In this document: positions 40,725-48,564 of the stretch, piece after piece
How positions within the stretch are numbered: position 1 is the first letter of the stretch
Layout: each line of letters starts with the position of its first letter
Assembly (NCBI RefSeq): GCF_017313265.1
Contig: NZ_JAFLQZ010000006.1
Coordinates: forward strand, 1-64,000
DNA from: Hymenobacter telluris
GTDB taxonomy: Bacteria > Bacteroidota > Bacteroidia > Cytophagales > Hymenobacteraceae
Length of the DNA stretch: 64,000 bases
Reading direction: 5' to 3'
The notes under the pieces: generated by a model
Told to the model about the DNA's origin: nothing
Database searches by the model: none
Seen by the model: the letters and a program-made list of their open reading frames with translations, nothing else
Made by a program: the position numbers and the translations under genes

Positions 40725-41456
40725 ATGACGTTTTTGTTTTCCCTGCTGCTTCAGATGCAAGTCGGCAGCGCCCCCGCCGCCGGAGCTGCCGCGGCCGATT
40801 CCACCGCTCAGGCTGCCGATGCGGCCGCCAACGCCGTAGCCGGCGACCTGTCGCTGATTGACTTGATTGTGAAAGGCGGCTGGATTATGGTCCCGCTGTT
40901 TTTGCTCTCGTTTGTATCGCTCTACATCATCATTGAGCGCTACATCACCATCCGCAAAGCTGCTTCGGTGCCGGAGTCGTTCATGCCCGGCATCCGCAAC
41001 CTGATGGTGAAAGGCGACCTGCAAGGCGCTAAAATGCTGTGCGCTCAAACGGCTACGCCGCTGGCCCGCATGATTGAGAAAGGTATCCGCCGCATTGGGT
41101 TGCCGCTCAAAGACATTGAGGCCAGCGTGGAGAACGTAGGGAAAGTGGAAATTGCCCGCCTCGAAAAAAACATCAGCATCTTGGGCATCATTGCCGGTAT
41201 TGCGCCCATGTTGGGTTTCGTAGGTACCATCATCGGGGTAATCAAGATTTTCTACGCCATTTCCGCCACCGGCGACTTTGGTATTGCCCAGATTTCGGGT
41301 GGTCTGTACACCAAGATGGTGACGTCGGCTACTGGCCTCATTGTGGGTATCATTGCTCACATTGGCTACCACTGGCTCAGTATCATGGTTGAGCGCCTTG
41401 TATTCCGGATGGAAAACTCGGCCATCGAGTTCATGGACATCCTTCAGGACAACTAA
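40725..41456 (+). CDS. exbB: MotA/TolQ/ExbB proton channel family protein
   Basis: The 243-residue protein has three membrane segments: near 45-70 (LIDLIVKGGWIMVPLFLLSF...), near 145-172 (SILGIIAGIAPMLGFVGTI...) and near 190-215 (TSATGLIVGIIAHIGYHWLS). The GFVGTI-x-x-V and T-S-A-T-G-L-x-V-G motifs line the proton channel of the TolQ/ExbB family. It couples proton flow to motion of ExbD/TolR and a TonB/TolA-like protein, encoded next. It could be named exbB or tolQ; the sequence does not decide. It has an N-terminal Ala-rich stretch that may act as a signal, and is part of the 34.3-45.1 kb run. Confidence 0.88.
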   Translation: MTFLFSLLLQMQVGSAPAAGAAAADSTAQAADAAANAVAGDLSLIDLIVKGGWIMVPLFLLSFVSLYIIIERYITIRKAASVPESFMPGIRNLMVKGDLQGAKMLCAQTATPLARMIEKGIRRIGLPLKDIEASVENVGKVEIARLEKNISILGIIAGIAPMLGFVGTIIGVIKIFYAISATGDFGIAQISGGLYTKMVTSATGLIVGIIAHIGYHWLSIMVERLVFRMENSAIEFMDILQDN

Positions 41457-41462
41457 CGTTGA

Positions 41463-41560
41463 GAGTAACTGAGTAAGCTGAGCAACTGCGTGAAATGCTC
41501 CACAGCCCAACCAGTTCAGTCTGAAAATTTACTCAGTTACTCCGCTACTCCGTTACTCTA
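41463..41560. repeat. Intergenic inverted repeat with 8-bp words (site F)
   Basis: The left array starts 6 bp after the exbB stop with GAGTAACT and related octads. The right array (41529-41559) is its complement with extra octads (CGCTACTC and CGTTACTC), ending at the ATG of the next gene. A central 14-bp pair (41463-41476 with 41529-41542) is perfect. The loop is about 50 nt. The right array is longer than the left. Confidence 0.8.
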
Positions 41561-41971
41561 ATGAATCTAAGCCGGCGCCGTAAGCTTTCCTCGCACGTTG
41601 AGACCAGTTCGATGAACGACATCATGTTCTTTCTGATGCTGTTCTTCCTGATTGTGTCGACGATGGTGAATCCCAACATTATCAAGCTGATGCTGCCCAG
41701 TGCCAAGAGCAGCAAGCAGATGATGAAACAGCCCATTACCATTTCCGTGGACGGGGCGGGCCAGTACTTTATCGACCGGCAGCCGACCACCGCGCAGCAG
41801 CTGGAAAGTGAGCTACAGCGCCGCGTGCAAGGCGCCGAAAGCCCCACGGCCGTGCTACGCGTAGATGCCTCCCTGAACGTGCAGAAGCTGGTGGATATTC
41901 TGGAAATCGGCAACCGCCTCAAGATCAAAATGGTAATGGCCACCCAGGCGCAACAAGCTGCCGGTAAATGA
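41561..41971 (+). CDS. exbD: ExbD/TolR family protein
   Basis: The 136-residue protein has one N-terminal membrane segment (SSMNDIMFFLMLFFLIVSTM), including the conserved Asp that takes part in proton transfer, and a periplasmic domain (NPNIIKLMLPSAKSSKQM, ITISVDGAGQYFIDRQP, LRVDASLNVQKLVDILEIGN). This matches ExbD/TolR length (about 140). It follows exbB by 104 bp filled with the octad repeat, and precedes the TonB/TolA-like gene by 94 bp filled with the heptad repeat. The three should form a proton-driven energy-coupling complex in the inner membrane. Confidence 0.9.
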   Translation: MNLSRRRKLSSHVETSSMNDIMFFLMLFFLIVSTMVNPNIIKLMLPSAKSSKQMMKQPITISVDGAGQYFIDRQPTTAQQLESELQRRVQGAESPTAVLRVDASLNVQKLVDILEIGNRLKIKMVMATQAQQAAGK

Positions 41972-42065
41972 TTTTTCGTTTTTCGTTGTTCGTAAGAGCA
42001 CAAGGAAACCGGCACTGCTTGAGCACCGCGCCGAACAACGAAAAACCAACAACGAAAAACCAACC
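41972..42065. repeat. Intergenic inverted repeat with 7-bp words (site G)
   Basis: The left array TTTTTCG-TTTTTCG-TTGTTC... (41972-41992) begins at the base directly after the exbD stop. The right array (42032-42065) starts CGAACAA-CGAAAAA, continues with CCAACAA and another CGAAAAA, and ends at the base before the ATG at 42066. The perfect core is 15 bp (41978-41992 with 42032-42046). The spacer contains only the two arrays and a 39-nt loop. Confidence 0.9.
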
Positions 42066-42986
42066 ATGGAATACCGCGAAGAACACCGCAAAGAAGCCAT
42101 TATCGGGACCGTGGCGTTGCATGGCTTGCTGGCGCTGCTGTTCTTCCTGACCGTATTTAAAGGCCCCGATCCGCCCCTCGATGCAATGGGTGGCGACGGG
42201 GTAGAGTTGAACTACGGCGTGGATGAAGCCGGCTCCGGCGACATTCAGAGCCTGGCTACCGCCAACGCTTCGCAGAACCGGGAAGACAGCCGCCCGCCAG
42301 CTTCCAACCCCGACCCGCAGCCCACACCGCCGCAGCCTACGGCCCCGGCTTCACCACCAGCGCCGCAACAGGCCGCTCAGGAACGCGTCGTCACCAGTGA
42401 AGCCGAGGAAAGCCCCGTTACGGCCCCGCCCGTAACTAAGCCGGCGCCGGTGAGAGTGGAGAGAACCGAGCCCACGCCGGCCAAGGAGGAAGTGCGCGAA
42501 GCGCCTAAACCCGTGGAGCGTCCGCGCACCCTCTATACGCCGAAAGGCAGCGCCAACGGTGGAGGCAACGGCGTAAACGGAACCAGCAACGCGGCCACCG
42601 GCAACAACAACGGCGACCGGCCCGGCTCCGTGGGTGACCAAGGCGACCCGAACGGCTCCCTGGATGCCAAAGCGCTGTACGGCCAGCCCGGTAGCGGCGG
42701 CAGTGGCAGCAGCCCCGGCTCGGGCGGCTTGGAAGGCATGAGCGGATGGGCCTTCGTGAACCGTCCTAGTGCTCCGGCCATCGATAATACGTCCGGTTTC
42801 GTGCGTTTCCGCATCAAAGTGAGTGCCGACGGCGAGGTGGAAGCCGTTACCAAAGTATCCGGCAACGTGTCGGCGGCGCAGGAGAAGGTATGCCGCGACG
42901 CCCTGCAAAACGCCGAGTTCCGCCGTACCAACTCAGCCAACGGGGGCGCTTCGGGGTTCTACACGTTCCGCTTCACGGTTCGCTAA
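42066..42986 (+). CDS. TonB/TolA-like energy transducer
   Basis: The 306-residue protein has an inner-membrane anchor near residues 12-31 (IIGTVALHGLLALLFFLTVF). Next comes a periplasmic Pro/Gln/Ala/Glu-rich region (about 70-165), a Gly/Asn/Ser-rich stretch (about 165-230), and a compact C-terminal domain (FVNRPSAPAIDNTSGFVRFR ... YTFRFTVR) similar to TonB/TolA C-terminal domains that touch outer-membrane partners. It is encoded after ExbB/TolQ and ExbD/TolR, so it should be the transducer of that trio. TolA and TonB types cannot be told apart here; the low-complexity middle part and the TPR and barrel neighbours fit a Tol-like role. It is followed by folC. Confidence 0.88.
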   Translation: MEYREEHRKEAIIGTVALHGLLALLFFLTVFKGPDPPLDAMGGDGVELNYGVDEAGSGDIQSLATANASQNREDSRPPASNPDPQPTPPQPTAPASPPAPQQAAQERVVTSEAEESPVTAPPVTKPAPVRVERTEPTPAKEEVREAPKPVERPRTLYTPKGSANGGGNGVNGTSNAATGNNNGDRPGSVGDQGDPNGSLDAKALYGQPGSGGSGSSPGSGGLEGMSGWAFVNRPSAPAIDNTSGFVRFRIKVSADGEVEAVTKVSGNVSAAQEKVCRDALQNAEFRRTNSANGGASGFYTFRFTVR

Positions 42987-43043
42987 GTCTCGCTATTTCG
43001 GGCCGCCGGTCGGATTTCTCCGGCCGGCGGCTTTCTTTTGCGC

Positions 43044-44345
43044 ATGAATTACCAGCAAACGCTCGACTTTCTTTACAACCAGCTGCCCATGTTTCAGCGG
43101 GTGGGCGCGGCTGGCTACAAGCCCGGCCTGGGCACTACCGAGAAGCTGGCTGCCGCCATGGGCAACCCCGAGCGGCAACTACGGTGCGTGCACGTGGCGG
43201 GCACCAACGGCAAAGGCAGCAGCTCCAATCTGCTGGCAGCCGTGCTCCAGGCCGCCGGCTACAAAGTGGGGCTGTACACTTCGCCGCATCTGCGCGAGTT
43301 TACGGAGCGCATCAAAGTGAACGGGCAGGATTTGGCGCCCGACTACCTGGTGGAATGGGTGGCGCGCTGGCAGCCGCTGTTTGCCGAGTTGCAGCCCTCG
43401 TTTTTCGAGATGTGCGTGGCGCTGGCGTTTTCCTACTTCGCTGAGGAGCAGGTGGACGTGGCCGTGGTGGAAGTGGGCTTGGGCGGGCGGCTGGATTCTA
43501 CCAACATCATCACGCCGCTGGTTTCCCTGATTACCAACATCAGCTTCGACCACCAAAACCTGCTGGGGGATACGCTGCCGCTGATTGCCGCCGAAAAAGC
43601 CGGCATCATCAAGCCCGGCGTGCCCGCCATCATCAGCCAAACCCAGCCCGAGGTAGCGGCCGTGTTCCAGCAGAAAGCGGCCGCCGAACAAGCCCCGTTG
43701 CTGTTCGCCGATCAACACTACCGCACCGTGCAGGAAACCCCGCCGGCCCCCGACCAGGACACGCAGGTGCTCACGGTGCTGCATGACGGGCAACTGCTGC
43801 TCGGACAGCTGGAGCTAGGCTTGGTGGGCGACTACCAACAGCTGAATCTGCCGGGCGTGCTGGCAGTGCTGGACGAATTGCGCCGGCAAGGGTTCATTCT
43901 ACCGGAGTTGGCGGTGCGGGAAGGGCTGCGCCACGTGCGGGACCTTACCGGCTTCCGGGGCCGTTGGACCATCCTGGGGCGTCGTCCGCTGATGGTCTGC
44001 GATACCGGCCACAACGAGGCTGGTTTGCGCTTTGTGACAACCCAATTGGCCCGGCTGCCGCGGCGGCAGCTACATTTCGTGCTGGGCGTCGTCAACGACA
44101 AGGATGTGTCGAAGATGCTGACGCTGCTGCCGGCTGACGCCACGTATTACTTCTGCCAGGCCTCGATTCCGCGGGCGTTGCCGGCAACTGAGCTGGCCGC
44201 TCAGGCGGCGGCGGTTGGGCTGCAAGGTGCGGTTTATGGGCCGGTGCCGGAAGCTGTTGCCGCTGCCCGCGCCGCTGCTACGCCTGAGGATGTGGTGTTC
44301 ATTGGGGGCAGTACCTTTGTGGTGGCAGACTTGGATGAGCTATAG
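43044..44345 (+). CDS. folC: Bifunctional folylpolyglutamate/dihydrofolate synthase
   Basis: The 433-residue enzyme adds glutamate to folates and may also make dihydrofolate. ATG 43044 (MNYQQTLDFLYNQLPMF) is preferred over an in-frame TTG 6 bp upstream. Motifs: the P-loop HVAGTNGKGSSSNLL, the folate-binding YTSPHLREFTERIKVNG, the lysine region FAEEQVDVAVVEVGLGGRLDSTN, SFDHQNLLGDTL and the C-terminal Mur ligase-like half (GRWTILGRRPLMVCDTGHNEAG). Length matches the family. It is the seventh gene of the co-directional run that starts at 34.3 kb and is unlikely to share its envelope role. Confidence 0.93.
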   Translation: MNYQQTLDFLYNQLPMFQRVGAAGYKPGLGTTEKLAAAMGNPERQLRCVHVAGTNGKGSSSNLLAAVLQAAGYKVGLYTSPHLREFTERIKVNGQDLAPDYLVEWVARWQPLFAELQPSFFEMCVALAFSYFAEEQVDVAVVEVGLGGRLDSTNIITPLVSLITNISFDHQNLLGDTLPLIAAEKAGIIKPGVPAIISQTQPEVAAVFQQKAAAEQAPLLFADQHYRTVQETPPAPDQDTQVLTVLHDGQLLLGQLELGLVGDYQQLNLPGVLAVLDELRRQGFILPELAVREGLRHVRDLTGFRGRWTILGRRPLMVCDTGHNEAGLRFVTTQLARLPRRQLHFVLGVVNDKDVSKMLTLLPADATYYFCQASIPRALPATELAAQAAAVGLQGAVYGPVPEAVAAARAAATPEDVVFIGGSTFVVADLDEL

Positions 44346-44417
44346 TTTCTGGGCTGCTGATTGTTCAGTTAACTGCCTGACCGCACCAACGAAAATCAAT
44401 AACGAAAACCGAACCCA
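44346..44417. repeat. Half-element resembling the right array of site G
   Basis: The end of the spacer (about 44388-44417) contains repeated CAACGAAAA- and AACGAAAACC-like words that resemble the right array of site G and end at the trmB start, but no matching left array is visible. It may be a degraded site of the same family. Confidence 0.4.
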
Positions 44418-45080
44418 TTGAGCAGAATCAAGCTAAAGCGTTTCGCGGAAAACGCAGAGCGAGCCGATATTGTAGAGCCCGGCAAAGCCACCTACGAGCA
44501 ACTGGGCGGCCGCTGGCGGCCAGACTTTTTTGCCAACAACCACGGCATAACCCTGGAAGTGGGCTGTGGCAAAGGGGAGTACACGGTAGGGCTGGCGGCC
44601 CGGTATCCGGAGCGCAATTTCCTGGGGCTCGACATCAAAGGGGACCGAATCTGGCGGGGGAGCACCCGGGCCGAGGCGCTGGGCTTGCGCAACGTGGGCT
44701 TCATCCGGACCCGGGCGCTGGATTTGCCGAAGCACTTTGCGCCCGGTGAGTTAAGTGAAATCTGGATAACGTTTCCCGACCCCCGGCCGCGCGACCGGGA
44801 CATCAAGCGCCGCCTCACGGCCCCGCGCTACCTCGATTTGTACCAGCAGCTTTTGCAACCCGGCGGGCTGGTGCACCTGAAAACCGACAACGAAGGCCTG
44901 TTCGACTACACCCTGGAAACCCTGCAACAGCGCCCCGGCGTCACAATTCTGGCCTTCACCAAGGACCTGTACGCCACGCCCGAGCTGCTGCCGCACGCTG
45001 AAGACATCGAAACCAACTTTGAAAGCAAATACCGCGCGCTGGGCGTCCCCATCAAGTACGTGCAGTTTCAGCTAGGGTAA
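44418..45080 (+). CDS. trmB: tRNA (guanosine(46)-N7)-methyltransferase
   Basis: The 220-residue enzyme uses S-adenosylmethionine to make m7G46 in tRNA. Motifs are LEVGCGKGEYTVGLAARYPE (SAM-binding GCGKG), NFLGLDIKGDRIWRG, EIWITFPDPRPRDRDIKRRL (the family FPDPWPK-like region) and LKTDNEGLFDYTLETL. The start is TTG 44418 (MSRIKLKRFAENAERAD), preceded only by the degraded repeat half. Length fits TrmB. It ends the long co-directional run and is convergent with the oxidoreductase genes at 45252. Confidence 0.94.
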   Translation: MSRIKLKRFAENAERADIVEPGKATYEQLGGRWRPDFFANNHGITLEVGCGKGEYTVGLAARYPERNFLGLDIKGDRIWRGSTRAEALGLRNVGFIRTRALDLPKHFAPGELSEIWITFPDPRPRDRDIKRRLTAPRYLDLYQQLLQPGGLVHLKTDNEGLFDYTLETLQQRPGVTILAFTKDLYATPELLPHAEDIETNFESKYRALGVPIKYVQFQLG

Positions 45081-45085
45081 TAAAG

Positions 45086-45185
45086 GCTGTAGCGCGAAGC
45101 TGGGCTTCGCGTATCGATGCTGACTTCCGGACTATCACAACGATTATCGTTCAACGATACGCGAAGCCCAGCTTCGCGCTACAGC
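45086..45185. repeat. Perfect 31-bp inverted repeat with internal palindrome
   Basis: Arms 45086-45116 and 45155-45185 are exact reverse complements with a 38-nt loop. Each arm carries its own inner palindrome (GCGAAGC-tgg-GCTTCGC). It sits between trmB and the convergent molybdenum-hydroxylase genes and has no 7-bp period. The family looks like a dispersed genomic repeat, inferred from its structure. Confidence 0.85.
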
Positions 45186-45192
45186 TAATGAA

Positions 45193-45221
45193 AACGCCTC
45201 CTGCGGGTTACAGGAGGCGTT
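45193..45221 (-). terminator. Terminator of the molybdenum hydroxylase operon
   Basis: AACGCCTCCTG (45193-45203) pairs with CAGGAGGCGTT (45211-45221) around a 7-nt loop. The plus-strand A run before it becomes T after the stem on the minus strand, as expected for a minus-strand terminator. Confidence 0.8.
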
Positions 45222-45251
45222 GTTCGTTTATAACCAGGTTAGTAGCAGGAG

Positions 45252-47486
45252 CTACACCAGCTTATCGGGGGTGATGGGCAGCTCGCGCACGCGCTTGCCG
45301 GTGGCGTTGAACACGGCGTTGGCAATGGCCGGGGCGACGCCGATGGTGGCAATTTCGCCGATGCCCTTGGTGCCTAGCTTGTTGACGTAGGGGTCGGGCT
45401 GGTTGACGAAAAATACCTCTATGGCGGGGGAGTCGGCCTGCACGGGCACATGGTAGTCGGCCAGGTCCTTGGTGACGTAGCGGCCGAACCGGTCGTCGAT
45501 GATGGCGTGCTCCATCAGGGCCATCCCGATGCCGCCCACGGCGCCGCCTTTCATCTGGTTGCCGGCGGTTTTCTCGTTGATGATGGTGCCGGCATCGGCG
45601 CAGCTTACCAGCTTGCTTACCCGCACCTCGCCGGTTAGCTCATGCACCCGCACTTCGGCAAAATGCACCGAAAACGAGTACATCGAGTACTTCTGCCCCT
45701 CGCCGCTGGGCTTGGACTCCACGGTTACGGCCGTGCCGCCCGCTTGCCGTACCAAGTCGGCGTAAGTGGCGCGGGCGGTGGAGTTGCCGCTTAGGGTGAG
45801 GTAGTTATCGGCAAATGCTACGTCCTCCTTCTTGGCCGAAGTGAAGGCGCTGTTACTGGTAGCCGCCAACTCGCGCAGCTTGTCTTTCAGGGCCATACAA
45901 GCCTCTTGCACAGCTGGGCCTACGGTGTTGACAATGGCCGAACCGCCCTGCGTAGGCGCCTGCGCGAAATCGGAATTACCCCACTCGAAGCGGATTTTTT
46001 CGGGGGCCAGGCCCAGGGTGTCGGCGGCAATCTGGGTCATGGCCGTGCCGGTGCCGGGGCCAATGTCCGTGACGGCGCTTTGCAGCAACACCGTGCCATT
46101 GGGCAGGAGTTGGGCGCTGGCTTTAGAGGAGCCGCGGTGCGCCCCGAACGTGCCCACGCCCATGCCGTAGCCAATGAACCACTCACCGTCGCGCAGGGCG
46201 CCGGGCTTGAGCTGGCGCTTGTTCCAGCCAACACGTTGGGCGCCGGCTTGGTAGCATTCCTTCAGAAATTTGCTGCTCCAGGGCCGGTTTTTCTCGGGGT
46301 CCTGGTCGGTGTAGTTGCGCAAGCGGAACTCCATCGGGTCTATGTTCAGCAGGAAGGCCATTTCATCCATGGCCGATTCCAAAGCAAACGCACCGGTAGC
46401 CTCGCCGGGGCCGCGCATCCAGATGGGCGAGCCTACATCCAAGGCCGCCAGCCGGTAGCGCGTGGTCAGGTTCGGCGACTGGTACATCATCTTGGTCTGG
46501 CCCAGCGTTGCTTCAACAAACTCCTCATAGGTGGAAGTCTGGCCGATGCTCTCATGGGTGATGGCCGTGATTTTGCCGTCGGGCGTGGCGCTCATCCCAA
46601 TTTTCTGCCAAGTGTGCGGCCGGTAGCCTACCATCGTGAACATCTGCTCGCGGGTGAGCATCAGCCTGACGGGCCGGTTCACCACTTTAGCAGCAATAAT
46701 GGCCGCGGACTCGTGAGGCCAACTGTGCAGGGCATTGCCAAAGGCGCCGCCCACGTAGGTGGCAATCACCTTCACGTTTTCCTCGGGCAAGCCCCACTGC
46801 CGGGCAAAGTCGCGGCGGGTGGCCATGGTGCCCTGGGTTTTGTCGTAGAGCGTGAGCCGGTCGGGGGCTTCCCAGTGGGCCGTAATGGCTTGCAGCTCCA
46901 TGGGGTGATGCACCTCCGTAGGTATCACGTACTCGGATTCCAGCTTCAAGGCGCCGGTTTTGTAAGCGTCTACCTGGCCGCGCTGGTAATCGGCCGCTGG
47001 CGACTTCGGGTTTTTCTTGGCCTGAGTGGGCAGGAAGGCGTTGGCTTTGTTGGCCTCCAGGTTGGTTTGGTGCTTTTCCTTGGCGTACTGCGCCTTTACC
47101 AGCCGTGCCGCGAAGCGGGCCCGTTCCAGCGTATTGGCTACCACTACGGCAATAGGCTGGTCGTTGAAGCGAATTTTATCGTCCATGAACACCTGCAAGG
47201 CGTTGCCCACCGTTTGCGGCTGCGAGGGGTCTTTGCCCGTGGGCTTGGTGCCGGGGGCTTTGGGCGCGTTGAGGTGGGTAATGACGGCCAGCACGCCCGG
47301 AGCCCGCTCGGCGGTTTTCGTGTCGATGCTCGTGAGACGGCCTTTGGTGATGGTGCTGCCCACCAGCACGCCGTAGGCTAGGTTGGGTAGCTCGTACTCG
47401 GCTGCGTATTTGGCCGCGCCGGTTACTTTCTGGCGGCCGTCCACCCGGTTCATGGGCGCTCCGATTTTCTTTTCTGGTGCGTTCAT
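45252..47486 (-). CDS. Aldehyde/xanthine dehydrogenase-type molybdopterin subunit
   Basis: The 744-residue large subunit belongs to the xanthine oxidase family (YagR type). It contains the molybdopterin-binding modules GGAFGNALHSWPHESAAI, MRGPGEATGAFALESAMDE, TDIGPGTGTAMTQIAAD and GTKGIGEIATIGVAPAIANA, the last carrying the glutamate that activates substrate oxidation. It should oxidise an aldehyde or heterocycle, passing electrons to the FAD and 2Fe-2S subunits encoded upstream. The subunit itself has no signal; periplasmic export in a complex with the Tat-tagged 2Fe-2S subunit is likely. A CPA-type hairpin lies between this gene and the next. Confidence 0.9.
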   Translation of the reverse strand: MNAPEKKIGAPMNRVDGRQKVTGAAKYAAEYELPNLAYGVLVGSTITKGRLTSIDTKTAERAPGVLAVITHLNAPKAPGTKPTGKDPSQPQTVGNALQVFMDDKIRFNDQPIAVVVANTLERARFAARLVKAQYAKEKHQTNLEANKANAFLPTQAKKNPKSPAADYQRGQVDAYKTGALKLESEYVIPTEVHHPMELQAITAHWEAPDRLTLYDKTQGTMATRRDFARQWGLPEENVKVIATYVGGAFGNALHSWPHESAAIIAAKVVNRPVRLMLTREQMFTMVGYRPHTWQKIGMSATPDGKITAITHESIGQTSTYEEFVEATLGQTKMMYQSPNLTTRYRLAALDVGSPIWMRGPGEATGAFALESAMDEMAFLLNIDPMEFRLRNYTDQDPEKNRPWSSKFLKECYQAGAQRVGWNKRQLKPGALRDGEWFIGYGMGVGTFGAHRGSSKASAQLLPNGTVLLQSAVTDIGPGTGTAMTQIAADTLGLAPEKIRFEWGNSDFAQAPTQGGSAIVNTVGPAVQEACMALKDKLRELAATSNSAFTSAKKEDVAFADNYLTLSGNSTARATYADLVRQAGGTAVTVESKPSGEGQKYSMYSFSVHFAEVRVHELTGEVRVSKLVSCADAGTIINEKTAGNQMKGGAVGGIGMALMEHAIIDDRFGRYVTKDLADYHVPVQADSPAIEVFFVNQPDPYVNKLGTKGIGEIATIGVAPAIANAVFNATGKRVRELPITPDKLV

Positions 47487-47525
47487 TAGTTTCTGCTTCG
47501 TTCTGGTGGGCGCCTCACCCCCCGG

Positions 47526-47548
47526 CCCCCTCTCCGGTGGAGAGGGGG
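47526..47548. repeat. GC-rich hairpin in the 45252-47584 spacer
   Basis: CCCCCTCTCC (47526-47535) pairs perfectly with GGAGAGGGGG (47539-47548) across 3 nt. It stands in the 97-bp gap between the molybdopterin and FAD subunit genes and has no T-tract. Its preceding CCTCACCCCCCGG context looks like a dispersed intergenic repeat. Confidence 0.6.
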
Positions 47549-47583
47549 AGCCAAACGGGCATTGTTACGCTTTTGTATAGTTG

Positions 47584-48564
47584 CTACGCCGCCGCGGCCG
47601 TTTTAAGGGCCTGCACAATGGCATTAGGCCCCAAGCGCAGCTTGTATTCGTTGTGTTTGAAAGACTTGGCGCCCTGCATGGCCACGGTAGCGGCCTGCCG
47701 GAAAGTTTCTTCGGTGGCGGGCTTACCTACCAGCACCTGCTCGGCGGCTGTAAGGCGCCAAGGCTTATGCGCCACGCCGCCCATAGCCAGCCGGGCGGCT
47801 TTTATGGTGCCATTCTCAATATCCAGGGCAGCCGCTACGGAAAGCAGAGCGAAGGCATAGCTGGCCCGCTCGCGCACTTTCTGGTAGTGTACGTGCTTGG
47901 TAAAAGGCCCATCGGGCACGTCTACGGCCGTTATCAGCTCGCCGGGTTCCAGGTTGGTGTCCTTTTCGGGCGTGTCGCCGGGCAGGCGGTGGAAGTCGGC
48001 AAAGGGGATGCTGCGGTTGCCTTTCGGGCCGCTTACCTGCACGGTGGCATCGAGGGCCACCAGGGCCACGCTCATGTCGGAGGGGTGCACGGCAATGCAC
48101 TTGTCACTGAACCCGAAGATGGCGTGCATGCGGTTGATGCCTTCCAGCGCCCCGCAGCCGGTACCGGGTTGGCGCTTGTTGCAGGGCATGGTCACGTCGT
48201 AGAAGTAGGCGCAACGGGTGCGCTGAAGCATATTGCCGCCCACCGTGGCCATGTTGCGCAGCTGCGGTGAAGCGCCGGCGTTGAGGGCCAAGGCCAGCAG
48301 CGGCTGCCGCTCCCGTACCTGCTTGTCGTCGGCTACGGTGGAGTTCAAGGCCAAAGCCCCGATGCGCAGCCCGTTGTTCTGGCGCTCAATCTTGCGGAAA
48401 TCCAGGCGGTTGATGTCCACTAGCTTTTGCGGGGTCATCACGCCGCGCTTCATGAGGTCCACAAGGTTAGTGCCGCCGGCAATGAAGCGGGCATTGGCAT
48501 CCTTGGCTACCGCCTCAATGGCGGCCTGCGGCTTGGTAGCGCGCACATACTGGAACTGGTTCAT
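47584..48564 (-). CDS. FAD-binding subunit of molybdenum hydroxylase (YagS type)
   Basis: The 326-residue protein starts at ATG 48564 (MNQFQYVRATKPQAAIEAVA). It contains the FAD-binding motifs FIAGGTNLVDLMKRGV and ATVGGNMLQRTRCAYFYD, and a C-terminal CO_deh_flav domain (FHKVRERASYAFALLSVAA-like). The four-base overlap with the upstream 2Fe-2S gene (48561-48564) indicates translational coupling. It transfers electrons between the 2Fe-2S subunit and an acceptor. The subunit order is Fe-S, FAD, Mo, as in the yagTSR operon of E. coli. Confidence 0.9.
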   Translation of the reverse strand: MNQFQYVRATKPQAAIEAVAKDANARFIAGGTNLVDLMKRGVMTPQKLVDINRLDFRKIERQNNGLRIGALALNSTVADDKQVRERQPLLALALNAGASPQLRNMATVGGNMLQRTRCAYFYDVTMPCNKRQPGTGCGALEGINRMHAIFGFSDKCIAVHPSDMSVALVALDATVQVSGPKGNRSIPFADFHRLPGDTPEKDTNLEPGELITAVDVPDGPFTKHVHYQKVRERASYAFALLSVAAALDIENGTIKAARLAMGGVAHKPWRLTAAEQVLVGKPATEETFRQAATVAMQGAKSFKHNEYKLRLGPNAIVQALKTAAAA

